From: an uncultured Chloroflexota bacterium
GTDB lineage: Bacteria > Chloroflexota > Chloroflexia > Thermomicrobiales > UBA6265
DNA: 64,000 nt
Assembly: GCA_937901745.1 (NCBI GenBank)
Contig: CALGSZ010000106.1
Coordinates: 124,001 to 188,000 of the forward strand
Direction: 5' to 3'
This document shows positions 35,322 through 45,176 of this stretch, piece by piece. The position numbers were made by a program, and so were the translations under genes. Position 1 is the first letter of the stretch. The number at the start of each line of letters is the position of its first letter. Under the pieces are notes generated by a model. The model saw nothing but the letters and a program-made list of their open reading frames with translations. It did not search any database and was not told the origin of the DNA.

Positions 35322-38231
35322 ATGCCGCTGCAAGACAAGATCTCCGTCCGCGGCGCCCGCGAGCACAATCTGAAAAACATCGACGTCGATATCCCGCGCG
35401 ATAAACTAGTCGTCTTTACTGGACTCTCCGGCTCAGGCAAGTCATCTTTGGCGTTTGACACCATCTTCGCCGAGGGCCAGCGCCGCTACGTGGAGTCGCT
35501 CTCCGCGTATGCCCGCCAGTTCCTCGGCCAGATGGAAAAGCCGGACGTCGACCACATCGACGGACTCTCGCCGGCCATTTCGATCGACCAGAAGGGAACG
35601 AGCCGCAATCCTCGTTCGACCGTCGGCACGGTAACCGAGATCTACGACTACCTGCGGCTCCTTTTCGCGCGGGTTGGGCAGCCCTTCTGCCCCAAGTGCG
35701 GCCGACCAATCACGCAGCAGTCCGTCCAGCAGATGGCGAATCAAATCCTCAATCTGCCGGACGGCACGCGGCTAATGATCCTTGCCCCGGTCATTCGCGA
35801 CCGCAAGGGAGAGCACCAGGGTGTCCTCGAAGAGATTCGACGCCAGGGGTTCGTCCGCGTCAGGGTCGATGGCGAAGTCCGCGACGTTGACGAGTCGTTC
35901 GCGCTCGAGAAGTACAAGAAGCATACGATCGAAGTCGTGGTCGATCGCATCATTGTTCGCCACGAGCCGGGTGTATCCCCGGAGGATCATCCGGACCGCG
36001 TTCGGATCATTGACTCGCTCGAGGTCGCGCTGCGGATCGCCGGCGGAATCGCGATCGGCCAGATTATCGACGGCGAGACACTACTCTTCTCCGAGCAGTT
36101 TGCTTGCCCGTACTGCGGGATCAGCTTCGGCGAGATCGAGCCGCGTAACTTTTCGTTCAACTCGCCTCACGGCGCCTGCCCGGACTGCACCGGCCTCGGC
36201 GTCAAGATGGAGTTCGACCCGGAGCTGATCATCCCGAATCCGCGCCTCTCACTCGCCGAGGGGGCAATTGTCCCCTGGGTGCGGCAAGACGGCGCAGGGT
36301 ACGCCTGGCACCGGGCACAGCTCGAAGCGCTTTCCGAGAAATACGGCTTCTCGCTCCACGTGCCGGTCAAGGATCTGCCTCGTGACATCGTCGAAATGAT
36401 CCTCTACAGCAAGGGGCGAGAGCGTATCACGGTCAAGTACCGCTCTGGTAGTGGTCGGCTCAAGGCGTACGACGTCAACTATGAGGGCGTTATCCCGAAC
36501 CTAGAGCGACGGCTCGCCAACACGAACTCTGACTACATCCGCGAGGAGCTTGGCCGGTACCAGTCGTCGCGGCCGTGCCCGACGTGCAAGGGCACGCGGC
36601 TCAAGGAGCAGGTCCTCTCGATTCGGATCGACGGCAAGAACATCGTCGATGTGACGCGGATGCCGATTCGGGAGGCGCAGGCGTGGGTCAACCACCTCGC
36701 CCGTGACCCCGAGCAGGATGCGTCGGCGCCGCTCAGCCCGCGGGAATATCTCATCGCGCGGCAGGTCCTGAAAGAGATCCGCGAGCGGCTCGGCTTCCTG
36801 GTCGATGTCGGACTCGACTATCTGACGCTCGACCGGGCAGCGAACACCCTCTCCGGTGGCGAGGCGCAGCGCATCCGGCTGGCGACCCAGATCGGCTCCA
36901 GCCTGATGGGCGTGCTCTACATCCTCGATGAGCCGAGCATCGGGCTCCATCAGCGCGACAACGCGCGGCTGATCAAGACGCTCCTCAAGCTGCGCGACCT
37001 CGGAAACACGCTGATCGTCGTCGAGCACGACGAAGAGATGATGCGCGCCGCAGACTGGATCATTGACATCGGACCCGGCGCGGGCGTCCACGGCGGCCGC
37101 GTCGTCGCTGCCGGTCGGATACCGGATATCGCCAAGGTTCCGGAGTCGATCACCGGTCAGTTTCTAAGCGGGAAACGGCAAATCGAGATCCCGCGCACGC
37201 GTCGCAAGGGAAACGGCAAGGTCCTGACGATCAAAGGCGCCTCGGAGAACAACCTGCAACACATCACGGTCAGCTTCCCGCTCGGGACGTTCATCGCGGT
37301 GACCGGCGTCTCCGGCTCGGGCAAGAGCTCGCTCATCACCGACACTCTTTACCGGCGCCTGGCGATGGAGTTCCATAACGCGAAGGAAAAGCCCGGCGCG
37401 CACGAGGACATCGAGGGCATCCATCACCTCGACAAGGTGATTGACATCGACCAGAGCCCGATCGGCCGCACGCCGCGCTCGAACCCTGCCACTTACACGG
37501 GAGTCTTCACGCCGATCCGTGAGCTCTTCGCCTCGCTGCCGGAGGCGAAAGCGCGCGGATACCAAGCGGGCCGATTCTCCTTCAACGTAAAGGGTGGCCG
37601 CTGCGAGGCATGTCGTGGTGAGGGAATCATCCAGATCGAGATGAACTTCCTCCCGGACGTGTTCGTCCCGTGCGAGGTCTGCCACGGCCGGCGATACAAC
37701 AAGGAAGCGCTCGAGATCACCTACAAGGGTAAGTCGATTGCGGATGTGCTAGAGATGACTGTCTCGGAAGCGCTCGCCTTTTTCGAGAACATCCCGGCGA
37801 TCCGCAATAAGCTGCAAACGCTAGAGGACGTCGGCCTGGGCTATATCCAGCTCGGGCAGCCGGCGACGCAGCTTTCCGGCGGCGAGGCGCAGCGCGTGAA
37901 GCTGGCGACGGAGCTATCGCGCCGCGCGACGGGCCGGACGCTCTACATTCTCGACGAGCCGACAACCGGACTCCACTTCGCGGACATCGAGAAGCTACTC
38001 GGCGTCTTGCAGCGGCTGACGGATGGCGGAAACACGGTCATCGTAATCGAGCACAATCTCGACGTCATCAAGTCCGCCGACTGGATCATAGATCTCGGTC
38101 CGGAGGGAGGCAGCGGCGGCGGCCGGGTCATCGCCGAGGGCACGCCGGAAGAGGTTGCGCTCAACCCGGCGTCGTACACCGGCCAGTACTTGAGGCCGAT
38201 CCTGGAGCAAACCTCACTAGCTGCCGACTAA
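35322..38231 (+). CDS. uvrA: Excinuclease ABC subunit A
   Basis: Damage-recognition ATPase of nucleotide excision repair, 969 residues. The first ABC module has [12 protein letters not shown] near residue 35 and ends with [16 protein letters not shown]. The second has [15 protein letters not shown] and [15 protein letters not shown]. Zinc modules are seen in CPKCGRP, the CPYCG...CPDC insertion, CPTCKG, and CEACRGEG...CEVCHGRR. The switch segments are [23 protein letters not shown] in part and [14 protein letters not shown]. Full length for the family, with no partner uvrB or uvrC here. Confidence 0.98.
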   Translation: MPLQDKISVRGAREHNLKNIDVDIPRDKLVVFTGLSGSGKSSLAFDTIFAEGQRRYVESLSAYARQFLGQMEKPDVDHIDGLSPAISIDQKGTSRNPRSTVGTVTEIYDYLRLLFARVGQPFCPKCGRPITQQSVQQMANQILNLPDGTRLMILAPVIRDRKGEHQGVLEEIRRQGFVRVRVDGEVRDVDESFALEKYKKHTIEVVVDRIIVRHEPGVSPEDHPDRVRIIDSLEVALRIAGGIAIGQIIDGETLLFSEQFACPYCGISFGEIEPRNFSFNSPHGACPDCTGLGVKMEFDPELIIPNPRLSLAEGAIVPWVRQDGAGYAWHRAQLEALSEKYGFSLHVPVKDLPRDIVEMILYSKGRERITVKYRSGSGRLKAYDVNYEGVIPNLERRLANTNSDYIREELGRYQSSRPCPTCKGTRLKEQVLSIRIDGKNIVDVTRMPIREAQAWVNHLARDPEQDASAPLSPREYLIARQVLKEIRERLGFLVDVGLDYLTLDRAANTLSGGEAQRIRLATQIGSSLMGVLYILDEPSIGLHQRDNARLIKTLLKLRDLGNTLIVVEHDEEMMRAADWIIDIGPGAGVHGGRVVAAGRIPDIAKVPESITGQFLSGKRQIEIPRTRRKGNGKVLTIKGASENNLQHITVSFPLGTFIAVTGVSGSGKSSLITDTLYRRLAMEFHNAKEKPGAHEDIEGIHHLDKVIDIDQSPIGRTPRSNPATYTGVFTPIRELFASLPEAKARGYQAGRFSFNVKGGRCEACRGEGIIQIEMNFLPDVFVPCEVCHGRRYNKEALEITYKGKSIADVLEMTVSEALAFFENIPAIRNKLQTLEDVGLGYIQLGQPATQLSGGEAQRVKLATELSRRATGRTLYILDEPTTGLHFADIEKLLGVLQRLTDGGNTVIVIEHNLDVIKSADWIIDLGPEGGSGGGRVIAEGTPEEVALNPASYTGQYLRPILEQTSLAAD

Positions 38232-38240
38232 GGAAACTAT

Positions 38241-38267
38241 GGGCTCGGAACGTGCTCCTCCGAGCCC
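38241..38267. terminator. Bidirectional terminator between uvrA and the HD gene
   Basis: Perfect 9-bp stem gggctcgga / tccgagccc with a 9-base loop, ten bases after the uvrA stop and ten before the convergent HD gene stop. T-tract weak. Confidence 0.65.
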
Positions 38268-38276
38268 CTCGGTCCC

Positions 38277-39665
38277 TCAGATAGCCCCACCGAGCAGCGG
38301 ATAGACGAGCTCCTCCCAGTGCGTTCGCACCGCTTCGCGATACGGCGCGGCCGCGACGATGCGGATCAAGCGCCGGTGCTCCTCGTAGCGCTTGAAGTCC
38401 TCGTCGGTCAGCCCAACGACGTCTTTCCACGGCATCAGGTCTTGGACGCCGACCGGTGGGTCCTCGAAACGGACCCAGACGTCGGTTCGCCACTTCTCCG
38501 GCTTGGGGATGTCGATCAAAATCGCCTCCGGCGGCACGTCCGTGCCCGTCAACTCCGTCAGGCGCTCCGCCATCGAGATCTCCACCTGACGTCGTGCTTC
38601 CGGATCGAAGAAGAGGTTCCCGAGACGGGCGTAGAGCTCGAAGGCTCGCGCGCTGACCTCGACAGCACGCTTGTGGATGCGGCGATTGCGCAAAGCCGAC
38701 GTGAGCCGGCGGGTCGGTTCGGGCATGTCGTCTCCGGAAAGGCGCGCCAGCAGCGAGGCATCGTCGTGCGTCGTCAGCTCCCCCGGGCTGACCGCTCTCG
38801 ATCGTACCGCCTCCTGCACCGCGCGCAGCAGCATCGCCATACATGCGCGATTCGTATGGTGCCAGTAGACGTTATCGAACATCTCCTGGCGCGCGTTGAT
38901 CAGGGAGTGGAGCGGGCTCACGCCCTTGGCGCCGACGACGATGCGCAGCGTGTGCCAATCCTCACCGGCCGCGCCGTCGGCCTGTCCCGCGACCTCGTGC
39001 AATTGAGCGAACTGAAGGGCATCAATGAGCCGGGCGGTATCCACGCCGCCATACGGGACATTGCAGGCACGTGCATCACGCGGAAGGTAATCAAGCTTAT
39101 CGACGTCGAGCGGGCCGGAGAGCAGGCCACGCAGGATGCGGTCGGCAGGTGTCAACTCACCGGAACGCGGATCGATGATCGCGGCGACGCGGTCCGGATC
39201 GACTCCCCAGTGTTCCCGCAGGATCGCGGCGATCTCCCCTCCCCTGACCCGTCTGCTCCCAACCCGCTCGTGCGGTTCGATCGGCGGCCCAAGCTCTTCG
39301 ATCGCGTGCGAGAAGGGGTAATGTCCAACGTCATGCAGAAGCGCCGCGGCGCAGATCGTCCTGGCGTCCTCGTCAGTGATCCAGTCGCCGCCCGACGTCA
39401 AGCGCAGGTGCTCGACCGCTAACCGAGCAAGGTGAAACACGCCAAGCGAGTGCTCGTAGCGGGTGTGCTTGGCGCCGGGCCAAACGCGGGAAACGAAGCC
39501 AAGCTGCTGAACGCGGTCGAGCCGGAGGAAATCAGGCGTCCCGATGATGGCAAGTTCCGGCTCCGCGAGAGGGATGCGATCGTAGAGGGCATCGCGGATG
39601 GTCGTCGCGACCGGGAACCGAGTCCCCGGCACAGCGCGCCCTTGACTCACATCGCACCGGCCCAT
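38277..39665 (-). CDS. HD-domain phosphohydrolase (dGTPase-like)
   Basis: HD-superfamily metal-dependent phosphohydrolase of 462 residues. Seen are TPDFLRLDRVQQLGF, the first ligand His in HTRYEHSLGVFHLA, the HD pair in AALLHDVGHYPFSHAIE, and Asp in GPLDVDKLDYLPRDAR. The layout matches the dNTP triphosphohydrolase / YdhJ-like group. Its substrate could be a dNTP or another nucleotide. ATG at 39665 has gagg/ggag about eight bases upstream. It converges on uvrA and diverges from the MFS gene. Confidence 0.9.
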   Translation of the reverse strand: MGRCDVSQGRAVPGTRFPVATTIRDALYDRIPLAEPELAIIGTPDFLRLDRVQQLGFVSRVWPGAKHTRYEHSLGVFHLARLAVEHLRLTSGGDWITDEDARTICAAALLHDVGHYPFSHAIEELGPPIEPHERVGSRRVRGGEIAAILREHWGVDPDRVAAIIDPRSGELTPADRILRGLLSGPLDVDKLDYLPRDARACNVPYGGVDTARLIDALQFAQLHEVAGQADGAAGEDWHTLRIVVGAKGVSPLHSLINARQEMFDNVYWHHTNRACMAMLLRAVQEAVRSRAVSPGELTTHDDASLLARLSGDDMPEPTRRLTSALRNRRIHKRAVEVSARAFELYARLGNLFFDPEARRQVEISMAERLTELTGTDVPPEAILIDIPKPEKWRTDVWVRFEDPPVGVQDLMPWKDVVGLTDEDFKRYEEHRRLIRIVAAAPYREAVRTHWEELVYPLLGGAI

Positions 39666-39807
39666 GCCTAACTCCTCACACTTCCCACCGCGGCTCGTGT
39701 GGCAAGCATATCTCGCAGCGGATCATCTTCCGAGGGCCACGTCCCGCCCATTCGATCCCCGATAATTGCACGCCGCTGTCGGAATTTGAGGGGGGCGGGC
39801 TGGACAA

Positions 39808-41034
39808 ATGGCATCCGTTCAGGAGACGGCAACAGACGTTGAGGACGCTTCCAAGAGCGCCGCCCGTCCCGACGCAACCGCTTCGATCTTGGTCCCCCTC
39901 GCGACGGTCGTTCTGACCTACTGGACGATCGACATTATCTCCCCGGCTCTGCCCGAGATTCAGGATGATCTGGCCCTTTCGGCAGCCGGCGCCGGACTCG
40001 TTTGGTCGCTTCTCTTCGCCGGCCGCCTCATCGGCAACATTCCGGCCGCCATGCTCGTGGACCGGATCGGTGATGCGACGACTGCTGCAGGCGGTGGCGT
40101 GCTCCTCGGCGCGGGCTCAATCCTCGCCGCGCTGTCCAGCGGCGCCACGACGCTCTATCCCGCTCGCGTCTTGCAGGGACTCGGCGTCTCCCTCCTTGTC
40201 AACGCTGCGCTGCGGTCGCTCGTGAAATCTCGACCGGGACAGGGATCGGCGCTGACGCTCTTCGGATTCGCCTCGACACTCGGTGGCGTGTTCGGACTCC
40301 AGGTCGGCGGAATCGTCACCGAGGCTCTCGGTTGGCGCTCAATCTTCGCCGTCGCATCCGCGATCGCCGGCGTATTGGTCGCGATGTCAATCGTCGCCCA
40401 CTCCAGATCCCGCGACGGAATCCGCAACCGAGATCAGCGCGACGTCTCTTCTCCGGCGCTACCGTGGCGAAGCGTCGGCCTACCGATCGCCGGGACGCTG
40501 CTTGTTTACGTCAACTACAGCCTCTTCGTCTCCGTGCCGCTTTACGCCGAGCGCCGGTTCGATTCCACGCCGGAAGACAATGCCAATTTGCTACTGGTCA
40601 TCACCGTCGTCCACATCGTGGCCTCGTTCCCGATCGGCCGCGCGATTCGCCGGTGGGGCAGCGAGCGCATCTTCTTGATCGGCTTGGCCATCACGGCGGT
40701 GGGCATCGCGCTCATCCTTCCGGCGCCAAACCTTCTCTGGCTGATCCCGGGTCTGACGATTTACGGCGTGGGACAGATTGCGGCCGGCAACGCCAGCGGC
40801 GACATGGTGATCCAGCGCGCCGGCCGCAGCGGACGCGCCGTCGGCGCCGTGCGCCTGAGCAGCGATTTCGGTCTCGTCATTGGTCCCTACGTGATGGGGT
40901 CAATCGCCGACTTCTTTGGATACAGAGCGCCATTCGTGGCATTGCCCATCTTGACTGTTTGCTTCGGGCTGATTGCCCTCAGGTACCTCTGGAGCAATTC
41001 GGGCTCCGTTCAAGCGAATTCGGCCGTGCGATGA
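39808..41034 (+). CDS. Major facilitator superfamily transporter
   Basis: Twelve-helix MFS protein of 408 residues. The loop-2/3 motif-A relative is FAGRLIGNIPAAMLVDRIGDATT, and helix 4 carries YPARVLQGLGVSLLVNAALRSL. A drug or metabolite exporter is the usual role for this shape; the substrate is unknown. The second half has a charged central loop (SRSRDGIRNRDQRD). It diverges from the HD gene across 142 bp and has no clear operon partner. Confidence 0.88.
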   Translation: MASVQETATDVEDASKSAARPDATASILVPLATVVLTYWTIDIISPALPEIQDDLALSAAGAGLVWSLLFAGRLIGNIPAAMLVDRIGDATTAAGGGVLLGAGSILAALSSGATTLYPARVLQGLGVSLLVNAALRSLVKSRPGQGSALTLFGFASTLGGVFGLQVGGIVTEALGWRSIFAVASAIAGVLVAMSIVAHSRSRDGIRNRDQRDVSSPALPWRSVGLPIAGTLLVYVNYSLFVSVPLYAERRFDSTPEDNANLLLVITVVHIVASFPIGRAIRRWGSERIFLIGLAITAVGIALILPAPNLLWLIPGLTIYGVGQIAAGNASGDMVIQRAGRSGRAVGAVRLSSDFGLVIGPYVMGSIADFFGYRAPFVALPILTVCFGLIALRYLWSNSGSVQANSAVR

Positions 41035-41143
41035 CGACGCGGCGGATTCGCAAGCTGGCGCATAGGTTAGTCGGATCGTCTCATTGGCCAAATCAGCCGA
41101 GGGCATTGATCCTCTCGCCTACCACACATATAAACCGATGCTT

Positions 41144-41152
41144 TGCTACACT
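41144..41152 (+). promoter_or_regulatory. Extended -10 promoter of the SPW gene
   Basis: TGCTACACT, a TGn joined to TACACT, 70 bases upstream of the SPW-protein ATG at 41222. No clear -35. Confidence 0.55.
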
Positions 41153-41221
41153 AGATGGCTGACGAGTAGCCCAATTCAGTCGGCAGGACGCTGCTACGGG
41201 TGGACCAAGAGGAGGTGACCC

Positions 41222-41584
41222 ATGTCCGCACGAGGTCCTGTGGCAATCGCGTTCGGTCTGATCGTTCTCATTTGCATCTGGCTGTTCGTCACGCCCTGGG
41301 TGCTTCGTTACGCGGACACTGCTGGGTGGAACGCGACGATCGTCGCGGCAGTGATAGCGGCCCTGGCGGCATACCAGCTGGTCAGCGATGCCGAGGCGGA
41401 GTCCAGACGCATCGTCTCCTGGCTGATCATCATCCTCTGCGCATGGCTGGTGATCTCTCCGTGGATTCTCTCGGGCTACGAAGAGAACAGTGAGAAGTGG
41501 AACAGCGTCATCGTCGGCATCGTCATCGCGCTGCTGACGCTCTGGGGCTCACGCAGCGAAAGCGCGGTCTCAGCGAACGCCTGA
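41222..41584 (+). CDS. SPW-repeat membrane protein
   Basis: Small integral membrane protein of 120 residues with four helices arranged as two SPW-like repeats. The helix pairs end in VTPWVLRYADTAGWNATIV and ISPWILSGYEENSEKWNSVIV, the family's S-P-W and W-N signature. Function is unknown. A strong gaggaggt site lies a few bases before ATG 41222. It stands alone between the MFS and proline dehydrogenase genes. Confidence 0.85.
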   Translation: MSARGPVAIAFGLIVLICIWLFVTPWVLRYADTAGWNATIVAAVIAALAAYQLVSDAEAESRRIVSWLIIILCAWLVISPWILSGYEENSEKWNSVIVGIVIALLTLWGSRSESAVSANA

Positions 41585-41856
41585 GCCGCGCGGCGTTCGC
41601 GCCTCATACGCGTGAAGCATCGCTCTCAGGCGGCAGAGCGATTGCTTCGATATCAGCGTTCCATCTCTGATCGCGCTCCGGCGCCGGTCCGCACCCAATC
41701 GGTGCCCATTTTTGTCGTCATCGCACCAATGGCAACGGCGTTCCGCTCGTCTATCCTAGGCGTCATGACCGGTGCGCGCTGCCACTCGCATCTCTACGAG
41801 ACTGGCGCGGCGCCGGGTTCACCCCGTGCCGTTCACGTGATCGAGGTCGCCAGTCT

Positions 41857-42777
41857 ATGCAGGTGTATCGCCGCTCCGTTCTCGCCGTCGCGAACGCTCA
41901 ATCCGTCGAGCAGCTGATTCGTCGCAACCGCCACTCCAGCGCATTGGTCCGCCGCTTCGTGGCCGGCGAAGATCTCGACAACGCGATCGAGGTCGTCCGT
42001 CAGCTATCGCGCGTCAACGTGATGGCGACGCTCGACCAGCTCGGCGAGAACGTTCGGTCGTTGGATGAAGCGAGAAAGGCAAGCGCCGATTACGTGGCGA
42101 TCCTCCAGCGGCTGGCCAACTCCGGTCTGCAACCGAACATCTCGGTCAAGCTGACGATGCTCGGGCTTGACCTCGGCGATGATGTTGCGCGCGACAACCT
42201 CATTCCCGTTCTGGAGACGGCGCGGCAGGTTGGCGGCTTCGTTCGTATCGACATGGAGGGTTCGGCGTACACCGAGCGCACGATACGCCTCTTCGAAACG
42301 GTCCACGACGCGTACCCGGAAGAGGTGGGCATCGTCATCCAGGCGTATCTTCATCGCGCCGAAATTGACGTCGAGCGGATGATTGCCAGGCAAGCCCGCG
42401 TTCGCCTCGTCAAGGGCGCTTACGCCGAGCCGGACTCCATCGCCTATCAATCGCGGCGAGAGATCAACGACAACTTCCGGAGGCTGCTGGAGCGGCTGCT
42501 CGAGCGAGGCCGCTATCCCGCGATCGCGACTCACGACGATGAGCTCATCGCCGCGACCCGCGAATTCGCCGAGCGCTATGCGATCCCGGCTGATCGCTAT
42601 GAATTCCAGATGCTCTACGGTGTGCGGCGCGACGAGCAGATACGACTCGTCTCAGAAGGCTACCGCATGCGTGTCTACGTCCCGTTCGGCACGCAGTGGT
42701 ATCCCTACTTCACGCGTCGCATCGCCGAGCGTCCCGCCAACGCGTTCTTCGTCCTTCGGCAGTTGATCAGCCGCTAA
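41857..42777 (+). CDS. Proline dehydrogenase
   Basis: FAD-dependent oxidation of L-proline to delta-1-pyrroline-5-carboxylate, first step of proline catabolism. It is the short monofunctional form of 306 residues, as in Thermus and Deinococcus. Seen are ISVKLTMLGLDL, RIDMEGSAYTERTI, RLVKGAYAEPDSIAYQ, YEFQMLYGVRRDEQ and the substrate-binding end RVYVPFGTQWYPYFTRRIAER. ATG 41857 follows gaggtcgccagtct. The partner P5C dehydrogenase is not in the window. The upstream 272 bp hold nothing I can assign. Confidence 0.95.
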   Translation: MQVYRRSVLAVANAQSVEQLIRRNRHSSALVRRFVAGEDLDNAIEVVRQLSRVNVMATLDQLGENVRSLDEARKASADYVAILQRLANSGLQPNISVKLTMLGLDLGDDVARDNLIPVLETARQVGGFVRIDMEGSAYTERTIRLFETVHDAYPEEVGIVIQAYLHRAEIDVERMIARQARVRLVKGAYAEPDSIAYQSRREINDNFRRLLERLLERGRYPAIATHDDELIAATREFAERYAIPADRYEFQMLYGVRRDEQIRLVSEGYRMRVYVPFGTQWYPYFTRRIAERPANAFFVLRQLISR

Positions 42778-42800
42778 CGGAGCGAGGACGACGGTCGCCG

Positions 42801-43955
42801 GTGGATCCCCACTCAGCCAGCCGCGGAGTCTCACGATCCGTTCGCGAGCTGAGGCTGCTCGTGAGGTGGGTCATCCTGGCCGCGCTCCTCGTCTGCGCGC
42901 CCGGCTTGCGCGTCCTGCTCGACTCTCGCTCAGAGGCGCGCACGACAAGCGATGCGGCCACTCCCACGCCGAGCGCGGCCAAGGATTCACTGGCCGATCT
43001 CCTCGCCTGGATACCGGCGACACCGCTGACTCGCTCCGCGTTCGCGGCCTGGTCTCCGCCAGCGGACCCGAGCCGCATACCTGACGCGCTTCCCGGCAAC
43101 GATCGGTTTATCGAGCGACTCGCGTTGAGCCCCGTCCCACGCACACTCGGCCGCTCTCCAGGTTGGCGCGAGCGCTTCGGCTATGGCGCCAGGGATGTGC
43201 TTGGCTGGGCCGCGGCCGGCCCTAGCGCCGAGTTGACAGTGTTGGTCGGTCAGTTCGACCGTGAAGCGATCGAGCGTGCTCTTCGCGAAGGAGGCTACCG
43301 CCAAACCAGTCACCAGGGCCAGACGGTTTTCGTACTACATGACTTCGCGACGCCGACGCCGATCATCGAGGGCGACTCCCTCGCCGCCGCTAACGCGATC
43401 GCGGTCCTGCCGGATCGGCTGATTACGTCCGCCGTGCCTGCGCTGGTCGAGCAGGCAATTGACGCCGGTATTGGACGCATCCCATCGCTTGCCGAGGATC
43501 CGATCGGAGCATCGCTCTTGGCCACTCTTGCTCCCATCAACGGCCTGATGGTGTTGGACGCAGCAACGCACGCGGCCGCCTGCGGCTTCGAAACGCTGGA
43601 GAGCGAGGGTGATGAGGAGAACAACCGATACGTCGCGGTCGCGTATGGCTGGCTCGGTGAAGGCGGCCCACGCCGCACGCTCCTCGTGAATGCTCTGGCG
43701 TCCGATCCCGAGACAAGTGCCGCCATGGCCGCTTACGAAGCCGCCTGGCTTACGTCGGTGGTCAGCGTCGGCGGCTCACCCCTCGACGCCTTTGGGCGAT
43801 TGGACGCCGTCTCCCGGTCTGGCCGACTGCTGATCGCTGAGATTGGAGCCGGCCGGGATGACGGCTGGGTCAGGTCCGGGATTCGCTTCGCCGCCCCGGT
43901 CTGCGCCGCGGCGACGATAGGCCTCTCCGGCGCTCCCCCCACTGCTTCACGATGA
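42801..43955 (+). CDS. Unknown exported or membrane-anchored protein
   Basis: Not a family I can name. Of 384 residues, an N-terminal helix (LLVRWVILAALLVCAPGLRVLL) is followed by an Ala-Thr-Pro linker (TSDAATPTPSAAK). The large outer domain begins DSLADLLAWIPATPLTR. Its layout, with a repeated FDREAIERALREGGY-type element and a late LIAEIG, resembles DUF3352-like lipoproteins in general plan only. GTG at 42801 is likely because earlier in-frame codons lie inside the proline dehydrogenase gene. Possibly co-transcribed with it. Confidence 0.7.
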   Translation: MDPHSASRGVSRSVRELRLLVRWVILAALLVCAPGLRVLLDSRSEARTTSDAATPTPSAAKDSLADLLAWIPATPLTRSAFAAWSPPADPSRIPDALPGNDRFIERLALSPVPRTLGRSPGWRERFGYGARDVLGWAAAGPSAELTVLVGQFDREAIERALREGGYRQTSHQGQTVFVLHDFATPTPIIEGDSLAAANAIAVLPDRLITSAVPALVEQAIDAGIGRIPSLAEDPIGASLLATLAPINGLMVLDAATHAAACGFETLESEGDEENNRYVAVAYGWLGEGGPRRTLLVNALASDPETSAAMAAYEAAWLTSVVSVGGSPLDAFGRLDAVSRSGRLLIAEIGAGRDDGWVRSGIRFAAPVCAAATIGLSGAPPTASR

Positions 43956-43976
43956 GAACGGTCGTGAACTCCGTGT

Positions 43977-44000
43977 TTCGCCGCAAGGTAGCGCGGCGAA
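43977..44000 (+). terminator. Intrinsic terminator after the unknown exported-protein gene
   Basis: Perfect 8-bp stem ttcgccgc / gcggcgaa with an 8-base loop, 22 bases after the stop, followed by gtaccctttc. The next gene (DUF1232) begins about 80 bases later and so probably has its own promoter. Confidence 0.65.
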
Positions 44001-44081
44001 GTACCCTTTCAGGAACAATAGCGGCTCCGGCGCCGTTATCATCGTGATAGCAACGAGGCGCGCGACGAAAGCAGGCTACAC

Positions 44082-44588
44082 ATGACCGTGCAAGAAGCAG
44101 CTGGCGGCGAGTCCATCCAAGCCGAGACGCAGGTGATCGAGATTCCGCCGCGATCCAAGAAGCCAACCGATCCTCAGCTCGAGCAATTCTGGCAGACGGT
44201 GCGGCGGCTGCCGAAATACGTGCTGCTGGCGACGAACTTGATGCGCGACCCGCGCGTCCCGAAATCGGTGAAGGCGAGAATCGGCATTGGCGGCGCCTAC
44301 ACGATCTCCCCTATCGACCTCGTGCCCGGCATCATCCCCGTCGCGGGGCAGCTTGACGATCTCCTCGTCCTCCTCATATCCCTGCGGCAAGCAACCCGGA
44401 ACTGCCCGCCAGAGGTGGCCGAAGAGCACCTGAGCCGGGCCGGCCTGACTCTCGCCGATTTCGATAACGATCTCCGGACGACGCGCGATACGGCGATTTG
44501 GCTCGCCCGAAAGGGTGTTCGCGCCGCTGGACGCCTTGCGACAGCCGCCACACGGCGGCTTCGCGCCGCAATTGGCCGCGACGGCTGA
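44082..44588 (+). CDS. DUF1232 (YkvA-like) membrane-associated protein
   Basis: The 168-residue protein has the DUF1232 core: PRVPKSVKARIGIGGAYTIS, then SPIDLVPGIIPVAGQLDDLLVLL with the conserved P-D-x-x-P...G-x-x-D-D pattern. Function is unknown; YkvA-type proteins associate with membranes. The C-terminus is a basic helix (residues about 140-168). A TATCA-tcg-TGATA palindrome (44037-44049) lies 33 bases upstream of ATG 44082 and may be an operator or overlap the promoter. Confidence 0.85.
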   Translation: MTVQEAAGGESIQAETQVIEIPPRSKKPTDPQLEQFWQTVRRLPKYVLLATNLMRDPRVPKSVKARIGIGGAYTISPIDLVPGIIPVAGQLDDLLVLLISLRQATRNCPPEVAEEHLSRAGLTLADFDNDLRTTRDTAIWLARKGVRAAGRLATAATRRLRAAIGRDG

Positions 44589-44619
44589 TTCTTTCGCTCG
44601 GGCGGTTCGTAGCGTGCGC

Positions 44620-44625
44620 TATACT
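44620..44625 (+). promoter_or_regulatory. Candidate -10 box for the four-cysteine protein gene
   Basis: TATACT, 171 bases upstream of the ATG at 44796. No matching -35 or correctly spaced TG is seen, so this is a weak call. Confidence 0.35.
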
Positions 44626-44795
44626 TCCTGATTGGGACGAGGGAGGAATCGCCGAGACCTCGTCTGCCGGCGAAGGCGACGCCCGGACGCGCAGCATCTC
44701 GCCACAGGCGAGTCCGCTCGTCCACGGCCATGCCGATACATCCCCGCAAGGGCATGGCGCTGAGCCCGCCGGCACGTGTCAGGAGGGTCATACCG
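44626..44795 (+). other. Long, potentially structured leader before the four-cysteine protein
   Basis: If transcription starts at the 44620 box, the message has a leader of about 165 nt. It can form alternative pairings: GACGAGG with CCTCGTC locally, or GGACGAG with the distal CTCGTCC, and an inner ctcgcc-acag-ggcgag-type hairpin. It does not match any riboswitch class I know. The sequence is seen; folding is by eye. Confidence 0.35.
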
Positions 44796-45080
44796 ATGAG
44801 CCGCGAGCGACGCCGGCTCCTCCCTCCGGAGGAGTCAACGGCGGAGCCGGGGCGCTATGGGTGTCCGATGCTTACGCGCGGTCATGGCCCGCATCCGACT
44901 CAACCGAACCGGCCGCTCTGGCGGTGTTCGCTCGGCTGGGCGCTGCGTACCGACCTCGATGTCGCGAATTGCATCGCGACTGGTGCCGTGGTGGATTGTT
45001 GGAAGGTACACCCGGAACGGCGACCGATCGTTTCCCTGGTCACCGGTCTGCAAGGGGAACAGAAAGCCAGCGCGGACTAA
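44796..45080 (+). CDS. Small four-cysteine protein, unknown function
   Basis: A 94-residue protein I cannot place in a named family. ATG at 44796 has a perfect aggagg nine bases upstream, which makes the gene credible although larger overlapping frames exist. The start MSRERRRLLPPEE is basic, and four cysteines follow, in RYGCPML, LWRCSLGW, VANCIATG and VDCWKVHPER. The spacing could bind zinc or an iron-sulfur cluster, which is inference. It has no signal or membrane helix. It converges on the gene at 45177 across a strong terminator hairpin. Confidence 0.7.
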   Translation: MSRERRRLLPPEESTAEPGRYGCPMLTRGHGPHPTQPNRPLWRCSLGWALRTDLDVANCIATGAVVDCWKVHPERRPIVSLVTGLQGEQKASAD

Positions 45081-45134
45081 GATCACCCTCGGCGCTTCGA
45101 ACCCGCCGTACAACTCAACAAGATTCGAGCTCGA

Positions 45135-45163
45135 CGCCGCCCCGGTACTCTGCCGGGGCGGCG
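45135..45163. terminator. Strong bidirectional terminator hairpin
   Basis: Perfect 11-bp stem cgccgccccgg / ccggggcggcg with a 7-base loop, followed on the plus strand by ccagtttgtcc. It lies between two convergent genes. Confidence 0.75.
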
Positions 45164-45176
45164 CCAGTTTGTCCAC

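Noticed and set aside
41612..41917. A 101-residue plus-strand frame before proline dehydrogenase
   Set aside because: It overlaps the proline dehydrogenase start out of frame, lacks a ribosome-binding site and shows no domain.
45080..45110. tRNA-like T-arm (gcttcgaaccc)
   Set aside because: The surrounding bases form no cloverleaf and the stem arms do not pair.
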